From positions 1 to 64,000 of the forward strand of contig JAQTTG010000001.1 in NCBI GenBank assembly GCA_028710885.1: 64,000 nt of DNA, given 5' to 3'. Under the pieces are notes generated by a model. That model was not told the DNA's origin, made no database searches, and saw only the letters and a program-made list of their open reading frames with translations. Below, piece by piece: positions 33,356 to 45,369 of the stretch (the stretch's first letter is position 1; each line of letters begins with the position of its first letter). Made by a program: the position numbers and the translations under genes. Source of the stretch: Sulfuricurvum sp. (lineage in GTDB: Bacteria > Campylobacterota > Campylobacteria > Campylobacterales > Sulfurimonadaceae).

Positions 33356-35215
33356 ATGAGTGTCAAAGATCTAAACAAACATCTCGAAACCCTATTTGCC
33401 GAACATAAATCTAAAAACTGTCTCACTTATGAAACAATCGTTGAACCGTTTGACAAACAACCGACCCTTGCACAAGCAAAAAGTGTCTTAAAATTAGCGC
33501 AAAAACATAAAATTTGCCTATTCACTTCTTCTGAACATGCAAAAATGCTAAATCAGCAAGAAGCAGCAGCAAAACGTGCTGCCCAACTTAAGTTTATTGA
33601 AGAAGCAAGCAATGATGAGTTTGATATTCTCAAACAACATGAACTTCTTGAATGGTCACGATCTGATTCACCAGTACGTATGTATTTGCGTGAAATGGGA
33701 CAAATTCCTCTTCTAACAAAAGATGAAGAGGTCGAAATTTCTAAACGAATGGAAATGGGTGAAGGTATTATTATCGATGCAATCTGCTCAGTCCCTTATC
33801 TAATTGATTTTATTCTTGACTACAAAGATCCATTGATCAATCGTGAACGTCGTGTTAAAGAACTTTTCAAAAGTTTTGAAGAAGAAGAAGAAGAACGCGA
33901 TGATGACAGTGATGATGATAGTGAAGAAGAAGATGTCAGTGAAAAAGCGCCATCAGTCAAAGATAAAAAACGGGTAGAAAAAGTTGTGACCAGCTTTAAA
34001 GCCCTCGAAAAAGCAAAAAAAGATTGGGTAAAAGCAACAGAAAAAATGCTTGATGAATGTTCACTTGATGAAATGGATGCTGATTATGTTCTCTTTTTTA
34101 TGAACGTCAGTTTTAAAAAGAAAACTTTAAAAGAAGCTTTACTTGATCTTGGACCTACCTCAAAACTCATCAACGAACTAGTACGCTCTATGGAGACTGC
34201 TCTACGCAGTGATGAGGGGTTTGATCGTGAGTTGAAACGTCTTGAATACAAGCTTCCGCTTTTTAATGATCAACTCAAAAAAAATCACACGTTGATTTTG
34301 AATAAAATATGCGAGTTGACCAAAGAGGAGATTGCAACAAAAGTACCTGAAGCAACCATGGTCAGCACCTATATGGAGATTAAAAAGCTGATACAAACGA
34401 AAGAAGCTTCCAAAGGGGGCTTCAACATGGAGCCTGAAAAACTTGCCGATATTTTGGAACAGATCAAACGGGGTAAAAATATCTCGGAAGTTTCTAAAAC
34501 CCGTATGGCGAAATCAAATCTCCGTCTGGTTGTCTCTATCGCGAAACGTTACACAAACCGTGGCTTGCCGTTTTTGGATTTGATCCAAGAGGGAAATATC
34601 GGGTTGATGAAAGCGGTCGATAAGTTCGAATACCAAAAAGGGTATAAATTCTCGACTTATGCAACATGGTGGATCCGACAGGCAATCAGCCGTGCTATCG
34701 CCGATCAGGCACGTACCATCCGTATTCCGATCCATATGATCGAGACGATCAACCGTATCAACAAAATCATGCGTAAACATCTCCAAGAGCATGGAAAAGA
34801 GCCGGATGTCGAAACCATCGCAGAAGAAGTGGGCTTGTCGGTTGAAAAAGTCAAAAACGTTATCAAAATTACCAAAGAGCCGATCTCTCTCGAAGCGCCG
34901 ATCGGTAACGAAGAAGACGGACGTTTTGGAGATTTCATTGAAGACAAAATGTCTCTCTCTCCAAGTGATGCTATTTTGAAAGACGATTTAAAAGTCCAAA
35001 TTGAAAGCGTTCTTGAACAACTTAACGAACGCGAAAAAGCGGTTATTAAAATGCGTTTTGGGATCATGGATGATGAAAGTGACCGTACTCTCGAAGAGAT
35101 CGGAAAAGAGCTAAATGTTACTCGTGAGCGTGTACGTCAAATCGAAAGCAGTGCGATCAAAAAACTTAAACACCCAAAAGTGGGTCGTAAACTTAAAAAC
35201 TACATCGAGGACTGA
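33356..35215 (+). CDS. rpoD: primary sigma factor RpoD (sigma-70)
   Basis: 619 residues. Region 1.2 ([20 protein letters not shown]), a non-conserved acidic insert (~175-200, runs of E and D), regions 2.1-2.4 ([35 protein letters not shown]-like [20 protein letters not shown]), region 3 ([13 protein letters not shown]) and region 4 HTH ([18 protein letters not shown]). The G+C content rises sharply over the conserved core (from ~34430). Its stop overlaps the next gene by one base. Confidence 0.98.
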   Translation: MSVKDLNKHLETLFAEHKSKNCLTYETIVEPFDKQPTLAQAKSVLKLAQKHKICLFTSSEHAKMLNQQEAAAKRAAQLKFIEEASNDEFDILKQHELLEWSRSDSPVRMYLREMGQIPLLTKDEEVEISKRMEMGEGIIIDAICSVPYLIDFILDYKDPLINRERRVKELFKSFEEEEEERDDDSDDDSEEEDVSEKAPSVKDKKRVEKVVTSFKALEKAKKDWVKATEKMLDECSLDEMDADYVLFFMNVSFKKKTLKEALLDLGPTSKLINELVRSMETALRSDEGFDRELKRLEYKLPLFNDQLKKNHTLILNKICELTKEEIATKVPEATMVSTYMEIKKLIQTKEASKGGFNMEPEKLADILEQIKRGKNISEVSKTRMAKSNLRLVVSIAKRYTNRGLPFLDLIQEGNIGLMKAVDKFEYQKGYKFSTYATWWIRQAISRAIADQARTIRIPIHMIETINRINKIMRKHLQEHGKEPDVETIAEEVGLSVEKVKNVIKITKEPISLEAPIGNEEDGRFGDFIEDKMSLSPSDAILKDDLKVQIESVLEQLNEREKAVIKMRFGIMDDESDRTLEEIGKELNVTRERVRQIESSAIKKLKHPKVGRKLKNYIED

Positions 35216-35901
35216 TGACATTCGATCAGCAATGGATTGAATACGATTTTAATCCATTTATTTTATTTAATTCCGGCGGAAAAATTGTGTCTCTCAATAC
35301 TGAAGCGCAGTATTTGCTCGGTGCAGTAGAAGCATCTGCTGTTTATAAAATTGCAACAACATATGCCAGTTCTTCATTTGGATTCAAAACAACATTTCTT
35401 GAACTGGAATTTGGACGTTTTAAATTTTTTGGTATAACTGTCGGTTACGAAGATGAAGAACAAATTGGAATACGTCTATATCAACTTCCCTCTTTTCAGT
35501 TTACTAAGCAAAAACCTGAAGGGCAATTAATTAATGTTTATACGCTGATTGATTTATGTATCAGTTCCAATTCAATTGGTAGTCAAACTAAATATGCAAA
35601 AGAACTTGACCCAACAATTCCAGAAATTCGTTTACAAACTGAAATGTTTATCAAACTCTTAAATAAAATATATCTTTCCATGAATGGAAACGAAAAAATA
35701 TTAACTCGATTGTATTTTCGTGTGGGAGAACATATTAAATTTGAAGGTGAAAAATATTCTCTTTTTTCAATTGAGATTTCCGCAGAGAGTATCATACGAA
35801 AATATCTCCCAGAGATTACCCATCTCGCGGAAGAAAATAATTTATTTATCGATATTAAAGAGCATAAAATTACGATCAATGTTCCAATGATCGTGAAATA
35901 A
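35215..35901 (+). CDS. PAS/histidine-kinase-like protein coupled to rpoD, unrecognised
   Basis: 228 residues. The N-terminus resembles a PAS entry (NPFILFNSGGKIVSLNTEAQYLLG). A dimerisation-helix-like region follows (~105-155), but without a phosphorylatable His motif, and the end has a weak ATPase-like strand pattern (LFIDIKEHKITINVPM). No transmembrane segment. It starts within the rpoD stop (TGATG), so it is co-translated with rpoD. Possibly a degenerate kinase acting as a regulator; uncertain. Ends in a 26-base convergent overlap with the next gene. Confidence 0.6.
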   Translation: MTFDQQWIEYDFNPFILFNSGGKIVSLNTEAQYLLGAVEASAVYKIATTYASSSFGFKTTFLELEFGRFKFFGITVGYEDEEQIGIRLYQLPSFQFTKQKPEGQLINVYTLIDLCISSNSIGSQTKYAKELDPTIPEIRLQTEMFIKLLNKIYLSMNGNEKILTRLYFRVGEHIKFEGEKYSLFSIEISAESIIRKYLPEITHLAEENNLFIDIKEHKITINVPMIVK

Positions 35902-36316
35902 ATAGTCTTTTTGCAAAAAGATAACCTATCGGGACACCAACTCCAAGTCCTAGTAGATAGAGCGGTACATGTAATACATGATTGTTATTCAAGGTAATAA
36001 ATCCAAGGATTAAAAAGGCATACGGTACCAAACGATAGAGCGATACCATAGCCGAAGCATTTTTAGTAGTATTTTTAATAATATTACTTTTTTGTCTCGC
36101 TTTTTCCTCTTTTATCATCTGCTTAATATCTGTGATCTCTTCCTCACGTTCCTCTTCGTACAGATCATATGGATCATCCATCATATCGATTACATCTTTA
36201 TGATCTTCTATATCTGATTCACTAATACGGCTTTGAATCATATTTCGATATGAATAGAGCGATCCTGATACAATGAGCATAGATGAAAACATTGCAACTA
36301 AAAAACTCTCTACCAT
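35876..36316 (-). CDS. membrane protein downstream of hemL, unknown
   Basis: 146 residues. One N-terminal transmembrane helix (FLVAMFSSMLIVSGSLYSYR), a long acidic helical stretch (~35-85) and two C-terminal helices (LVPYAFLILGFITL; VPLYLLGLGVGVPIGYLFAK). Not recognised. Starts right after the AtpZ-like stop. Third gene of hemL-atpZ-like-membrane protein. Confidence 0.65.
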   Translation of the reverse strand: MVESFLVAMFSSMLIVSGSLYSYRNMIQSRISESDIEDHKDVIDMMDDPYDLYEEEREEEITDIKQMIKEEKARQKSNIIKNTTKNASAMVSLYRLVPYAFLILGFITLNNNHVLHVPLYLLGLGVGVPIGYLFAKRLFISRSLEH

Positions 36317-36616
36317 TTAGTCCTCATCATCTTCGTCTTTGCCAATTGTTTGTCCCATATTGTAACGAGGATCTTTGGCTAATTTTTCGAACTCTTTGTA
36401 TTGTTTACTGTAGGCTTTGTAAACATTTAAAAATGCTGCTGCCAATCCGATAAAAACACCAACCCATAGCAACCATGTAATACCGGTAAGCTTTTTTAAA
36501 CCTATACCTATACCAACTCCGATCAATATTGCGACAACCATTGAGATTCCAAGTGAAAGGGTCTCTGCCCCTTCAATAATCGGTTTTAAACGGGGTTTAT
36601 GATCTTCTTGCTCCAT
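36317..36616 (-). CDS. AtpZ/AtpI-family membrane protein
   Basis: 99 residues with two transmembrane helices (GISMVVAILIGVGIGIGL; WLLWVGVFIGLAAAFLNVYK) separated by a short loop, the AtpZ/AtpI hairpin. These proteins assist ATP synthase assembly or Mg transport. No atp genes are adjacent; here it follows hemL with a one-base overlap. Confidence 0.75.
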   Translation of the reverse strand: MEQEDHKPRLKPIIEGAETLSLGISMVVAILIGVGIGIGLKKLTGITWLLWVGVFIGLAAAFLNVYKAYSKQYKEFEKLAKDPRYNMGQTIGKDEDDED

Positions 36617-37899
36617 TACAGTTCTCCAAAGATTTTATCGGCTGCCGCGATCGTCTCTTCGATCATCGCATCCGTTGTTGCCGTACAGATAAATCCGGTC
36701 TCAAACTGCGAGCAGGCGAAATAAAATCCAGCATCCAGCATCGCCGCATGAAAGCGGGCAAAACGTGCCGTATCGCTTTTCAATGCTTCGGCAAAGTTTC
36801 CTACCGATTCATCGGAGAAGAAAAATCCGAACATCGAACCGCGTACGTCTGTTTGAAGTCCAATGTTATGTTTTTTTGCCGCTTCCGCAAAGCCGCTCAT
36901 CAAACGCTTCGCACGCTCTTCAAGAACACTGAATACCCGTGCGTTGTTTTTGAGTTTATGGATTGATGCAAGCCCTGCCGCCATCGCAACCGGATTACCG
37001 CTGAGAGTCCCCGCTTGGTACACGCCCCCCTCAGGTGAGAGGTGCGCCATAATCTCACGTCGACCGCCAAACGCACCGACCGGCATACCGCCGCCGATCA
37101 CTTTGCCGAGTGTCACCAAATCGGGTTTGGTTCCCGTAATGCTCTCCGCACCGTGCAGACATGCACGGAATCCGCTCATAACCTCGTCAAAAATGAGCAA
37201 TACACCGTACTCGTCACATAGCGCTCTTAGCTCAGCGAGGAAATCTTTGGTTGCGGGAACCAATCCCATATTCCCCGCAATCGGCTCAATGATCACACAG
37301 GCTATGCCTGCGCTCTCTTTGAAGCACTGACGAACACTCTCGATATTGTTGTATTCTGCCAAAAGGGTATGTTTCGTGAAATCCGCAGGGACACCCGGAG
37401 AGCTTGGTGTTCCGAATGTCACCGCGCCTGAACCCGCTTGAACGAGCAATGCATCACTGTGACCGTGGTAACATCCGGTAAATTTGACGATGTCATCGCG
37501 CCCCGTAAAGCCGCGCGCAAGACGTATCGCACTCATGACCGCTTCGGTTCCGCTGCTCACAAATCGGATTTTCTCGATAGAGTCATAGATAGAGATGATA
37601 AGTTCGGCGAGTTCGCTCTCCGCTTCAGTCGGCGCACCGAAACTGAGACCGTGTTTCACCGCTTCGATCACGGCGTTTTCGATAGACTCATCACGGTGCC
37701 CGAAGATCAGAGGCCCCCAGCTTTGGACATAATCGACATAGCGATTTTCATCAATATCGACCAAATAACCGCCCTCTCCGCGCGAAATAAAACGAGGAAT
37801 CCCTCCGACGCTTTTAAAGGCACGGACGGGGGAATTTACACCGCCAGGGATAAGATTTTGGGCTTTTTCAAAGGCTGCTTGAGAGTGTTCAATGCTCAT
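36616..37899 (-). CDS. hemL: glutamate-1-semialdehyde 2,1-aminomutase
   Basis: 427 residues from ATG 37899, with AGGAAATCTT before it; an in-frame extension to 38184 overlaps tgt and is not credible. [50 protein letters not shown] and the PLP lysine in [17 protein letters not shown] are all present. Makes 5-aminolevulinate for heme. Divergent from tgt. Confidence 0.97.
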   Translation of the reverse strand: MSIEHSQAAFEKAQNLIPGGVNSPVRAFKSVGGIPRFISRGEGGYLVDIDENRYVDYVQSWGPLIFGHRDESIENAVIEAVKHGLSFGAPTEAESELAELIISIYDSIEKIRFVSSGTEAVMSAIRLARGFTGRDDIVKFTGCYHGHSDALLVQAGSGAVTFGTPSSPGVPADFTKHTLLAEYNNIESVRQCFKESAGIACVIIEPIAGNMGLVPATKDFLAELRALCDEYGVLLIFDEVMSGFRACLHGAESITGTKPDLVTLGKVIGGGMPVGAFGGRREIMAHLSPEGGVYQAGTLSGNPVAMAAGLASIHKLKNNARVFSVLEERAKRLMSGFAEAAKKHNIGLQTDVRGSMFGFFFSDESVGNFAEALKSDTARFARFHAAMLDAGFYFACSQFETGFICTATTDAMIEETIAAADKIFGEL

Positions 37900-38001
37900 A
37901 AGATTTCCTGCATATATGTTTTCGGTATTATAGAGTGTAAATGCTTTGGAGTTGCCTATAAACATAATGTACGGTAAAATAATGAAAAAACAAGGTTTTG
38001 A

Positions 38002-39888
<1,887 letters not shown>

Positions 39889-39901
<13 letters not shown>

Positions 39902-40830
39902 AGCGACTCGCAATCAGCGTAGGTGATCTAAACGGTGTTGGATTTGAAATCATTTTAAAAGCACATGACCAAATAAAACAACTTTGTCATCCTCTTTACT
40001 GTATTAACTACACGATGGCTCAGCAAGCGGCGATCCTGTTAAAAAAGCAAATTCCCAATGATTTTCACATAATAAAAGTTTCCGGAGAATTTGTTATAGA
40101 ACCGGGAGTGGTAGATACCAATAGCGGTCGCTACAGCTATGATTCATTTTTATGTGCGGTTGATTTAGCCAAGAAAAAAATTGTCGATGGGATTGTGACC
40201 TTACCGATCCATAAAGAGGCATGGATGCTGGCAGGAATCAAGTATGTTGGACATACCGATGCCCTGCGGGATCTCTTCCAAAGCGATGCGATTATGATGC
40301 TCGGATGTGAAAAGCTTTATGTCGCTCTCTATACCGAACACATTCCGCTTCGTGAAGTAGCTTCATCTCTTCAAACCGATAAACTTGTCTCATTTTTGAT
40401 TCAACTGTATCGTACTACAACCCATGAGCCGATTGCCGTACTCGGACTCAATCCTCATGCCGGAGATCACGGTGTATTAGGTGATGAAGAATCCTTCATA
40501 GAATCTGCGATTAATAATGCTAATGAAGAACTTGGAAAAGATATTTTTGTAGGTCCAATTGTCCCTGATATCGCTTTTACTCCCCGTTTTCGACAAAATT
40601 ATTCGATGATAGTTGCAATGTATCACGATCAAGGGCTTGCTCCGCTCAAAGCGCTCTATTTTGATGAGAGTATCAATATTTCCCTAGGGCTTCCAATCAT
40701 CCGTACTTCTGTTGATCATGGGACAGCTTTTGATATTGCATACCAAAACAAATCCTCTGTATTAAGCTATATAAATGCTGTAAAAGCAGCAATAACATTC
40801 CAAATCAAAGATAGCAATAATGACCAATAA
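39889..40830 (+). CDS. pdxA: 4-hydroxythreonine-4-phosphate dehydrogenase
   Basis: 313 residues. AISVGDLNGVGFEIILKA, VTLPIHKEAWMLAGIKYVGH with metal-binding His, GLNPHAGDHG, VAMYHDQGLAPLKAL and IRTSVDHGTAFDIAY. Makes the partner substrate of PdxJ. Overlaps the PilZ gene by 11 bases. Confidence 0.96.
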
Positions 40831-41893
40831 AGCACCAATAAATATTTTTAAAACATTAACGCATCCAAATTTTGAGACAAAATCGTATCGTCCCAGTTTT
40901 ATTAAAGCAGCATGGAAAGCCTATACCGATATTGTCACTACACCTGTTTCACAATCTCATTTTATAAAGCTCATTGGTAATCTTTTTGATTGGCTTTTTG
41001 TAGATGGTAAAGAAAATTCAGATAATTCATTAAGTAATATTCGTGAACTATTCACTAGTTCAAAAGAGTTAGAACGATTTTTTACTGATACGTTCTACAT
41101 TGTTCTCAATCATTACATTAAATCATTTTATGGAACGCTGGGTGGATGGGATAAAATCATCCCTTTCGCAACCGGCATCGAGCGTTTTATAACCTATACC
41201 TCTAATCGTCTCGATGATGAATCATTTTTTATTTTTGAAGACGCACTTATTAATGCGCTTGAAACACTTCGTTTACGTTCAGAAACCATCACAGTACTAA
41301 ATACCTATTATGGTGTACCAATCCAATACTCTGCACTCATAGTCCATACCAATACACAAAATGCTATCATACAAGTACATCGCCTGCAAGAGACGGCAGC
41401 TATATTGCAAAATGGCATCTATATTTTAAAAAATGATCACTTTATGAGTGACGTATATGCCGCTGTCGAACCTATTATGTTAGATGGAAAACGTGTTTTA
41501 CAACTAAGCCGATTTGATAAACTGGAAACTTCTCTTTTTCATCGTCAAAGCATACGAGTTCAACCGCCTAAGACATTATCATTTACAATTAAACATCCTA
41601 CACTTACAATGCAATCACATTTGTATGATATTTCAATCGGTGGAATTGCAGTAACCAGTAAAAACTCTTACTCTTTTGCGAAACTTAGTGAAGTTATTTT
41701 AGTATTTCCTACTGAAATTATAGGGCAATCAATTGAGGTCAAAGGGGAATTTATTTTTAAATCTTCTTATGAAGGGGGATATAAATATCACTTTAAAATT
41801 ATCCCAAATCTTCAACAAGAATCTGAACTTAGTAAATATATTGCTCGCCGAGAACAAGAAATTATTAAAAAACTTCGTGAAGAAATCATTTAA
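40820..41893 (+). CDS. PilZ-domain c-di-GMP-binding protein
   Basis: 357 residues. The last ~110 residues are a PilZ domain: an arginine pair around RQSIRV and the DISIGGIAV motif (D/NxSxxG). The N-terminal 240 residues are helical, not recognised, without transmembrane helices. Two GGDEF proteins are in the window, so c-di-GMP signalling is present. Stop overlaps that of convergent nspC by four bases (TTAA). Confidence 0.8.
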   Translation: MTNKAPINIFKTLTHPNFETKSYRPSFIKAAWKAYTDIVTTPVSQSHFIKLIGNLFDWLFVDGKENSDNSLSNIRELFTSSKELERFFTDTFYIVLNHYIKSFYGTLGGWDKIIPFATGIERFITYTSNRLDDESFFIFEDALINALETLRLRSETITVLNTYYGVPIQYSALIVHTNTQNAIIQVHRLQETAAILQNGIYILKNDHFMSDVYAAVEPIMLDGKRVLQLSRFDKLETSLFHRQSIRVQPPKTLSFTIKHPTLTMQSHLYDISIGGIAVTSKNSYSFAKLSEVILVFPTEIIGQSIEVKGEFIFKSSYEGGYKYHFKIIPNLQQESELSKYIARREQEIIKKLREEII

Positions 41894-43035
41894 GAGAGAC
41901 GGTTACGGTAATCCTCGTAGCCGAATTCGTGGACGATTTCGAGTTTTCCCTCTTTTGTCCAGATCGCGAGCGAAGGAAGTTTGATCCCGTTAAACGTCGT
42001 ATTTTTCACAAACGTATAGTGGATCTGATCTTCAAAAACAACCTTATCTCCTACTTTGAGCGGCTCATCGAACGAATAATCCCCCATGATGTCCCCTGCC
42101 AGACAGGTATTGCCACCGAAACGATAGGTATAGGCTTTCTCCCCCGCTTCCCCTGAACCGCGAACCATTGCACGATATGGCATCGCTAGGGTATCGGGCA
42201 TGTGCGCTTCGGCGGAGGTATCGAGGATTGCGATGTCCATACCGTTGTGAACGATGTCGAGTACCGATGCGACCAATGGACCCGTCTGCCATCCTACTGC
42301 TTCACCCGGTTCGAGATAGACGGTGATGTTGTTGTGGCGTGCTTTGAACGCTCGGATCACTTCGATCAGACGATCCACATCGTAGTCCACGCGGGTGATA
42401 TGGTGCCCTCCCCCGAAATTGACGTATTTGAGTCCATCGATATACTTGCCGAATTTTGCTTCAAACGCTTCGAGAACCCCCTCCAGCGCGTCGACGTTTT
42501 GTTCGCACAGGGCATGAAAGTTCAGCCCATCGAGCTTGCTCACAATACTCTCATCGAAATTTGCCAATGTCGTCCCCAAACGGCTGTACAATCCGCACGG
42601 ATTATAGAGATCGACGGGGCTGGAGGAGTATTCAGGATTGACACGGAGCGATACGGAGATATTTGGACTTGTAGCTTTAACACGCTCATAATAGCGATGG
42701 AACTGCGCGGGAGAGTTAAATACGATGTCATCACTGATGCGAGCAATCTCGTCTATATCTTCGTCTTTGAACGCAGGTGAATAGGTATGTACCTCTTTGT
42801 TCATCTTTTCACGTGCCAGCTTGGCTTCGTGCAATCCGCTCGCTGTACATCCGTGGAGGTATTTGGCCAGTAGTGGAAATGTCGACCACATGGCAAACCC
42901 TTTTAGGGCGAGGATGATCTTCGCTCCCGATTCTCGCTGTACCCGCTCCATCACTTGAAGATTTTTCTCTAACAGAGCCTCTTCACAGATATAACACGGA
43001 GTATGGGGTAGTGATGAGAAATCGATAGCGCTCAT
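41890..43035 (-). CDS. nspC: carboxynorspermidine/carboxyspermidine decarboxylase
   Basis: 381 residues, PLP fold-III. ALKGFAMWSTFPLL with the PLP lysine, SGLHEAKLAREKM, FGGGHHITR, EPGEAVGW and a C-terminal YTFVKNTTFNGIKLPSLAIW. Final step of the carboxyspermidine route, paired with the dehydrogenase at 46170-47354. G+C-richer than its neighbours. Confidence 0.93.
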   Translation of the reverse strand: MSAIDFSSLPHTPCYICEEALLEKNLQVMERVQRESGAKIILALKGFAMWSTFPLLAKYLHGCTASGLHEAKLAREKMNKEVHTYSPAFKDEDIDEIARISDDIVFNSPAQFHRYYERVKATSPNISVSLRVNPEYSSSPVDLYNPCGLYSRLGTTLANFDESIVSKLDGLNFHALCEQNVDALEGVLEAFEAKFGKYIDGLKYVNFGGGHHITRVDYDVDRLIEVIRAFKARHNNITVYLEPGEAVGWQTGPLVASVLDIVHNGMDIAILDTSAEAHMPDTLAMPYRAMVRGSGEAGEKAYTYRFGGNTCLAGDIMGDYSFDEPLKVGDKVVFEDQIHYTFVKNTTFNGIKLPSLAIWTKEGKLEIVHEFGYEDYRNRLS

Positions 43036-43162
43036 GGATATTCCTAAATGGGAGTTTTAATGACGTGATTGTAGCATAGAGTCATTTCACGACAAACACT
43101 CATACAAAATAGTAGAACAAAAATTGTACATTTAGAGTTATATAAACCCTTAAGGAACCTAA

Positions 43163-43720
43163 ATGTCAATTAAAGACTACATTGCTGAAAACAAACTCGA
43201 ATGGATGATCGTTTACAATGCACCGACTGATGCCTACAAATATGCGTACCGTGGATGTCTCGTCGTTACAGAAGGTAAAGTGATTACTGCCGATAAAAGT
43301 CTTCCTCCGAAAGATATTGTTAAGCAAGTACTCTTGGGTACTAATAATGATACGATCGATTTTATGGCTCTCGAACTTCAATCATTGGATCTTTTCGAAG
43401 CTTTTGTCGCAAAATACAAAGAGTTTTTGACACCAGAAGGAAAGTATCTTCTTTTCGTCTCTGATATTATCGGTAAAGGTAAATTTGTTTATGAAGGAAT
43501 TACCTTTAATACATTTGCATTGGATGAAAGTTCAGTATGGAATGATCTAATTGAACTTGGCGATCTTTCAAAAGGAGATTTGAAAAAAATGTCTGATAAA
43601 GAAAAAATTGATGAGGTATGCAAAGAAGTAGCCCGAAGTAATCTCCGCCTTAGCGATAAAACATTTGATGAGATCAAAGCTATGCAAAGAGGTGGAAAAG
43701 CTTCTTTTGGCGCCGTATAA
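43163..43720 (+). CDS. unrecognised conserved-looking cytoplasmic protein
   Basis: 185 residues. Starts MSIKDYIAENKLEWMIVYNA after AAGGAACCTAA. Alternating strands and helices, GKVITADKSLPPKDIV, and a basic tail GGKASFGAV. No signal, membrane segment or known motif. Stands alone between nspC and the AmmeMemoRadiSam genes. Function unknown. Confidence 0.6.
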   Translation: MSIKDYIAENKLEWMIVYNAPTDAYKYAYRGCLVVTEGKVITADKSLPPKDIVKQVLLGTNNDTIDFMALELQSLDLFEAFVAKYKEFLTPEGKYLLFVSDIIGKGKFVYEGITFNTFALDESSVWNDLIELGDLSKGDLKKMSDKEKIDEVCKEVARSNLRLSDKTFDEIKAMQRGGKASFGAV

Positions 43721-43832
43721 ATTTCCCTTTTAAGGGGAGAGCTCTTCTCTATTCAGTAGTTTATTTTCTTTACATTATTTGATACCATAATATGTGTACA
43801 ATATACATACTTTTAGGAATCAAGGAGAGTAA

Positions 43833-44381
43833 ATGAACCCTGACATTTATCTAATGATTGCACGTGACGTCATAAAATCAAATTTTGATAAGTCATGTAT
43901 TGATAAAAAAAATCTACTTTTACATCATCCTGAACTCCAAGAGAATAAAGCAACATTTGTCACATTAACCATTAACGGCCATTTACGTGGATGTATAGGT
44001 TCTATTATTGCTCATCAAAGTTTTATTGATGATCTAATATCTAATGCACAATCTGCTGCTTTTCATGACCCTCGTTTTCCACCGCTATGTGAAGAAGAAT
44101 TAGCCAGTATCAAGATTGAAGTTTCTATATTAACACATCCTAAGTCGGTCATATATGATAATAGAGATGACCTTTCACAGCTCATTCGTCCAAAAATAGA
44201 CGGTATTATTATAAGGCTAGGAAATCGACAGGCTACTTTTTTACCTCAAGTTTGGGAAGAGTTAAGTGATTTTGATTTATTTTTTTCTAATCTAGGGCAA
44301 AAAGCTGGTATTGGAACCAATCCACTGCTGTATCATCCTGAAATCTATACCTATCAAGTGGAAAAATTCAAGGAGATATAA
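43833..44381 (+). CDS. AmmeMemoRadiSam system protein A (AMMECR1 family)
   Basis: 182 residues. FVTLTINGHLRGCIGSI (AMMECR1 signature LRGCIG), SAAFHDPRFPPLCEEEL, IEVSILTHP and VWEELSDFDLFFSNLGQKAG. Preceded by AAGGAGAGTAA. First gene of A - radical SAM - B. Biochemical role unknown. Confidence 0.93.
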   Translation: MNPDIYLMIARDVIKSNFDKSCIDKKNLLLHHPELQENKATFVTLTINGHLRGCIGSIIAHQSFIDDLISNAQSAAFHDPRFPPLCEEELASIKIEVSILTHPKSVIYDNRDDLSQLIRPKIDGIIIRLGNRQATFLPQVWEELSDFDLFFSNLGQKAGIGTNPLLYHPEIYTYQVEKFKEI

Positions 44382-44382
44382 G

Positions 44383-45369
44383 ATGCAATACTATTCACAA
44401 AGAGAAGATCGTATTGTATGTCTTTTATGTCGTCACTACTGTACCCTCTCAGAAGGACAAATAGGTATGTGTCATGTTGAAAAAAATAGAAATGGAATAT
44501 TAGAATGTTTAGTTTATGCTCATCCTGCAGCTGTCCACATTGACCCGATAGAAAAAAAACCTCTCTATCATTTTTTACCACAGACTACCAGTTTTTCAAT
44601 CGGAACCGTCGGATGTAATCTCCGTTGCCCATTTTGTCAAAATTGGCAAATTTCACAATGTGATGACATTGATACTACATTGACTCTATTGCCATCAGAT
44701 GCTGCAATGCTGGCTAAACAACGAGGATGTAGTTCAATTAGCTATACCTACAATGAACCCGCAATATGGTACCCATACGCAAAAGATATCGGTATTGAAG
44801 CTAAAAAGCAAGCGCTATACAACATATTTGTTTCGAGTGGCTATGAATCTGCTGAAGTAAGCGAAGATTTAGGATCATGGCTGGATGCAATTAATATTGA
44901 TTTAAAATGTTTCAATCCAGAATATTATAAAAAAGTACTAAAAGCTTCTCTTGAAGGTGTGAAAGAGACACTAAAGAATATGATACATCAAGGTATATGG
45001 GTCGAAGTAACAACATTGGTCATTCCTGATCAAAATGACACGGAGGAAGAACTTCGTGAAATTGCAAAATTTATTGCACATGAACTTGGTTGTCATGTCC
45101 CTTGGCATATTAGTGCTTTTCATCCTGATTACAAAATGAACCAAACCAATCCTACCCCAATCACTACAATGCAGAAAGCTTACAAATATGGAAAAGAGGC
45201 AGGACTTTATTATGTTTATTTAGGCAATATTTCCGTTCCGAATCAAACACGGTGCCCTGAATGTGATACGCTTCTTATTGAACGTGAGGGATATCGTGTC
45301 ACACAATTTAATCTCAATGACGGGCATTGTCCACAATGTGACAGAACTATAGAAGGAGTATGGAAATGA
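44383..45369 (+). CDS. amrS: AmmeMemoRadiSam system radical SAM enzyme
   Basis: 328 residues from ATG 44383 (AAGGAGATATAAG before it); a longer frame overlaps gene A. Radical SAM cluster CxxxCxxC in GTVGCNLRCPFCQNWQIS, an N-terminal CLLCRHYC cysteine set and C-terminal CPECD...CPQCD zinc-ribbon-like pair. The enzyme probably modifies a peptide or small molecule with the A and B proteins; the substrate is not known. Stop overlaps the start of B (ATGA). Confidence 0.92.
   Translation: MQYYSQREDRIVCLLCRHYCTLSEGQIGMCHVEKNRNGILECLVYAHPAAVHIDPIEKKPLYHFLPQTTSFSIGTVGCNLRCPFCQNWQISQCDDIDTTLTLLPSDAAMLAKQRGCSSISYTYNEPAIWYPYAKDIGIEAKKQALYNIFVSSGYESAEVSEDLGSWLDAINIDLKCFNPEYYKKVLKASLEGVKETLKNMIHQGIWVEVTTLVIPDQNDTEEELREIAKFIAHELGCHVPWHISAFHPDYKMNQTNPTPITTMQKAYKYGKEAGLYYVYLGNISVPNQTRCPECDTLLIEREGYRVTQFNLNDGHCPQCDRTIEGVWK

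Noticed and set aside
37438-37977. 179-codon frame antisense to hemL
   Set aside because: Shadow frame opposite a certain gene; no family features.
42202-42780. 192-codon frame antisense to nspC
   Set aside because: Shadow frame caused by the biased codon use of nspC.
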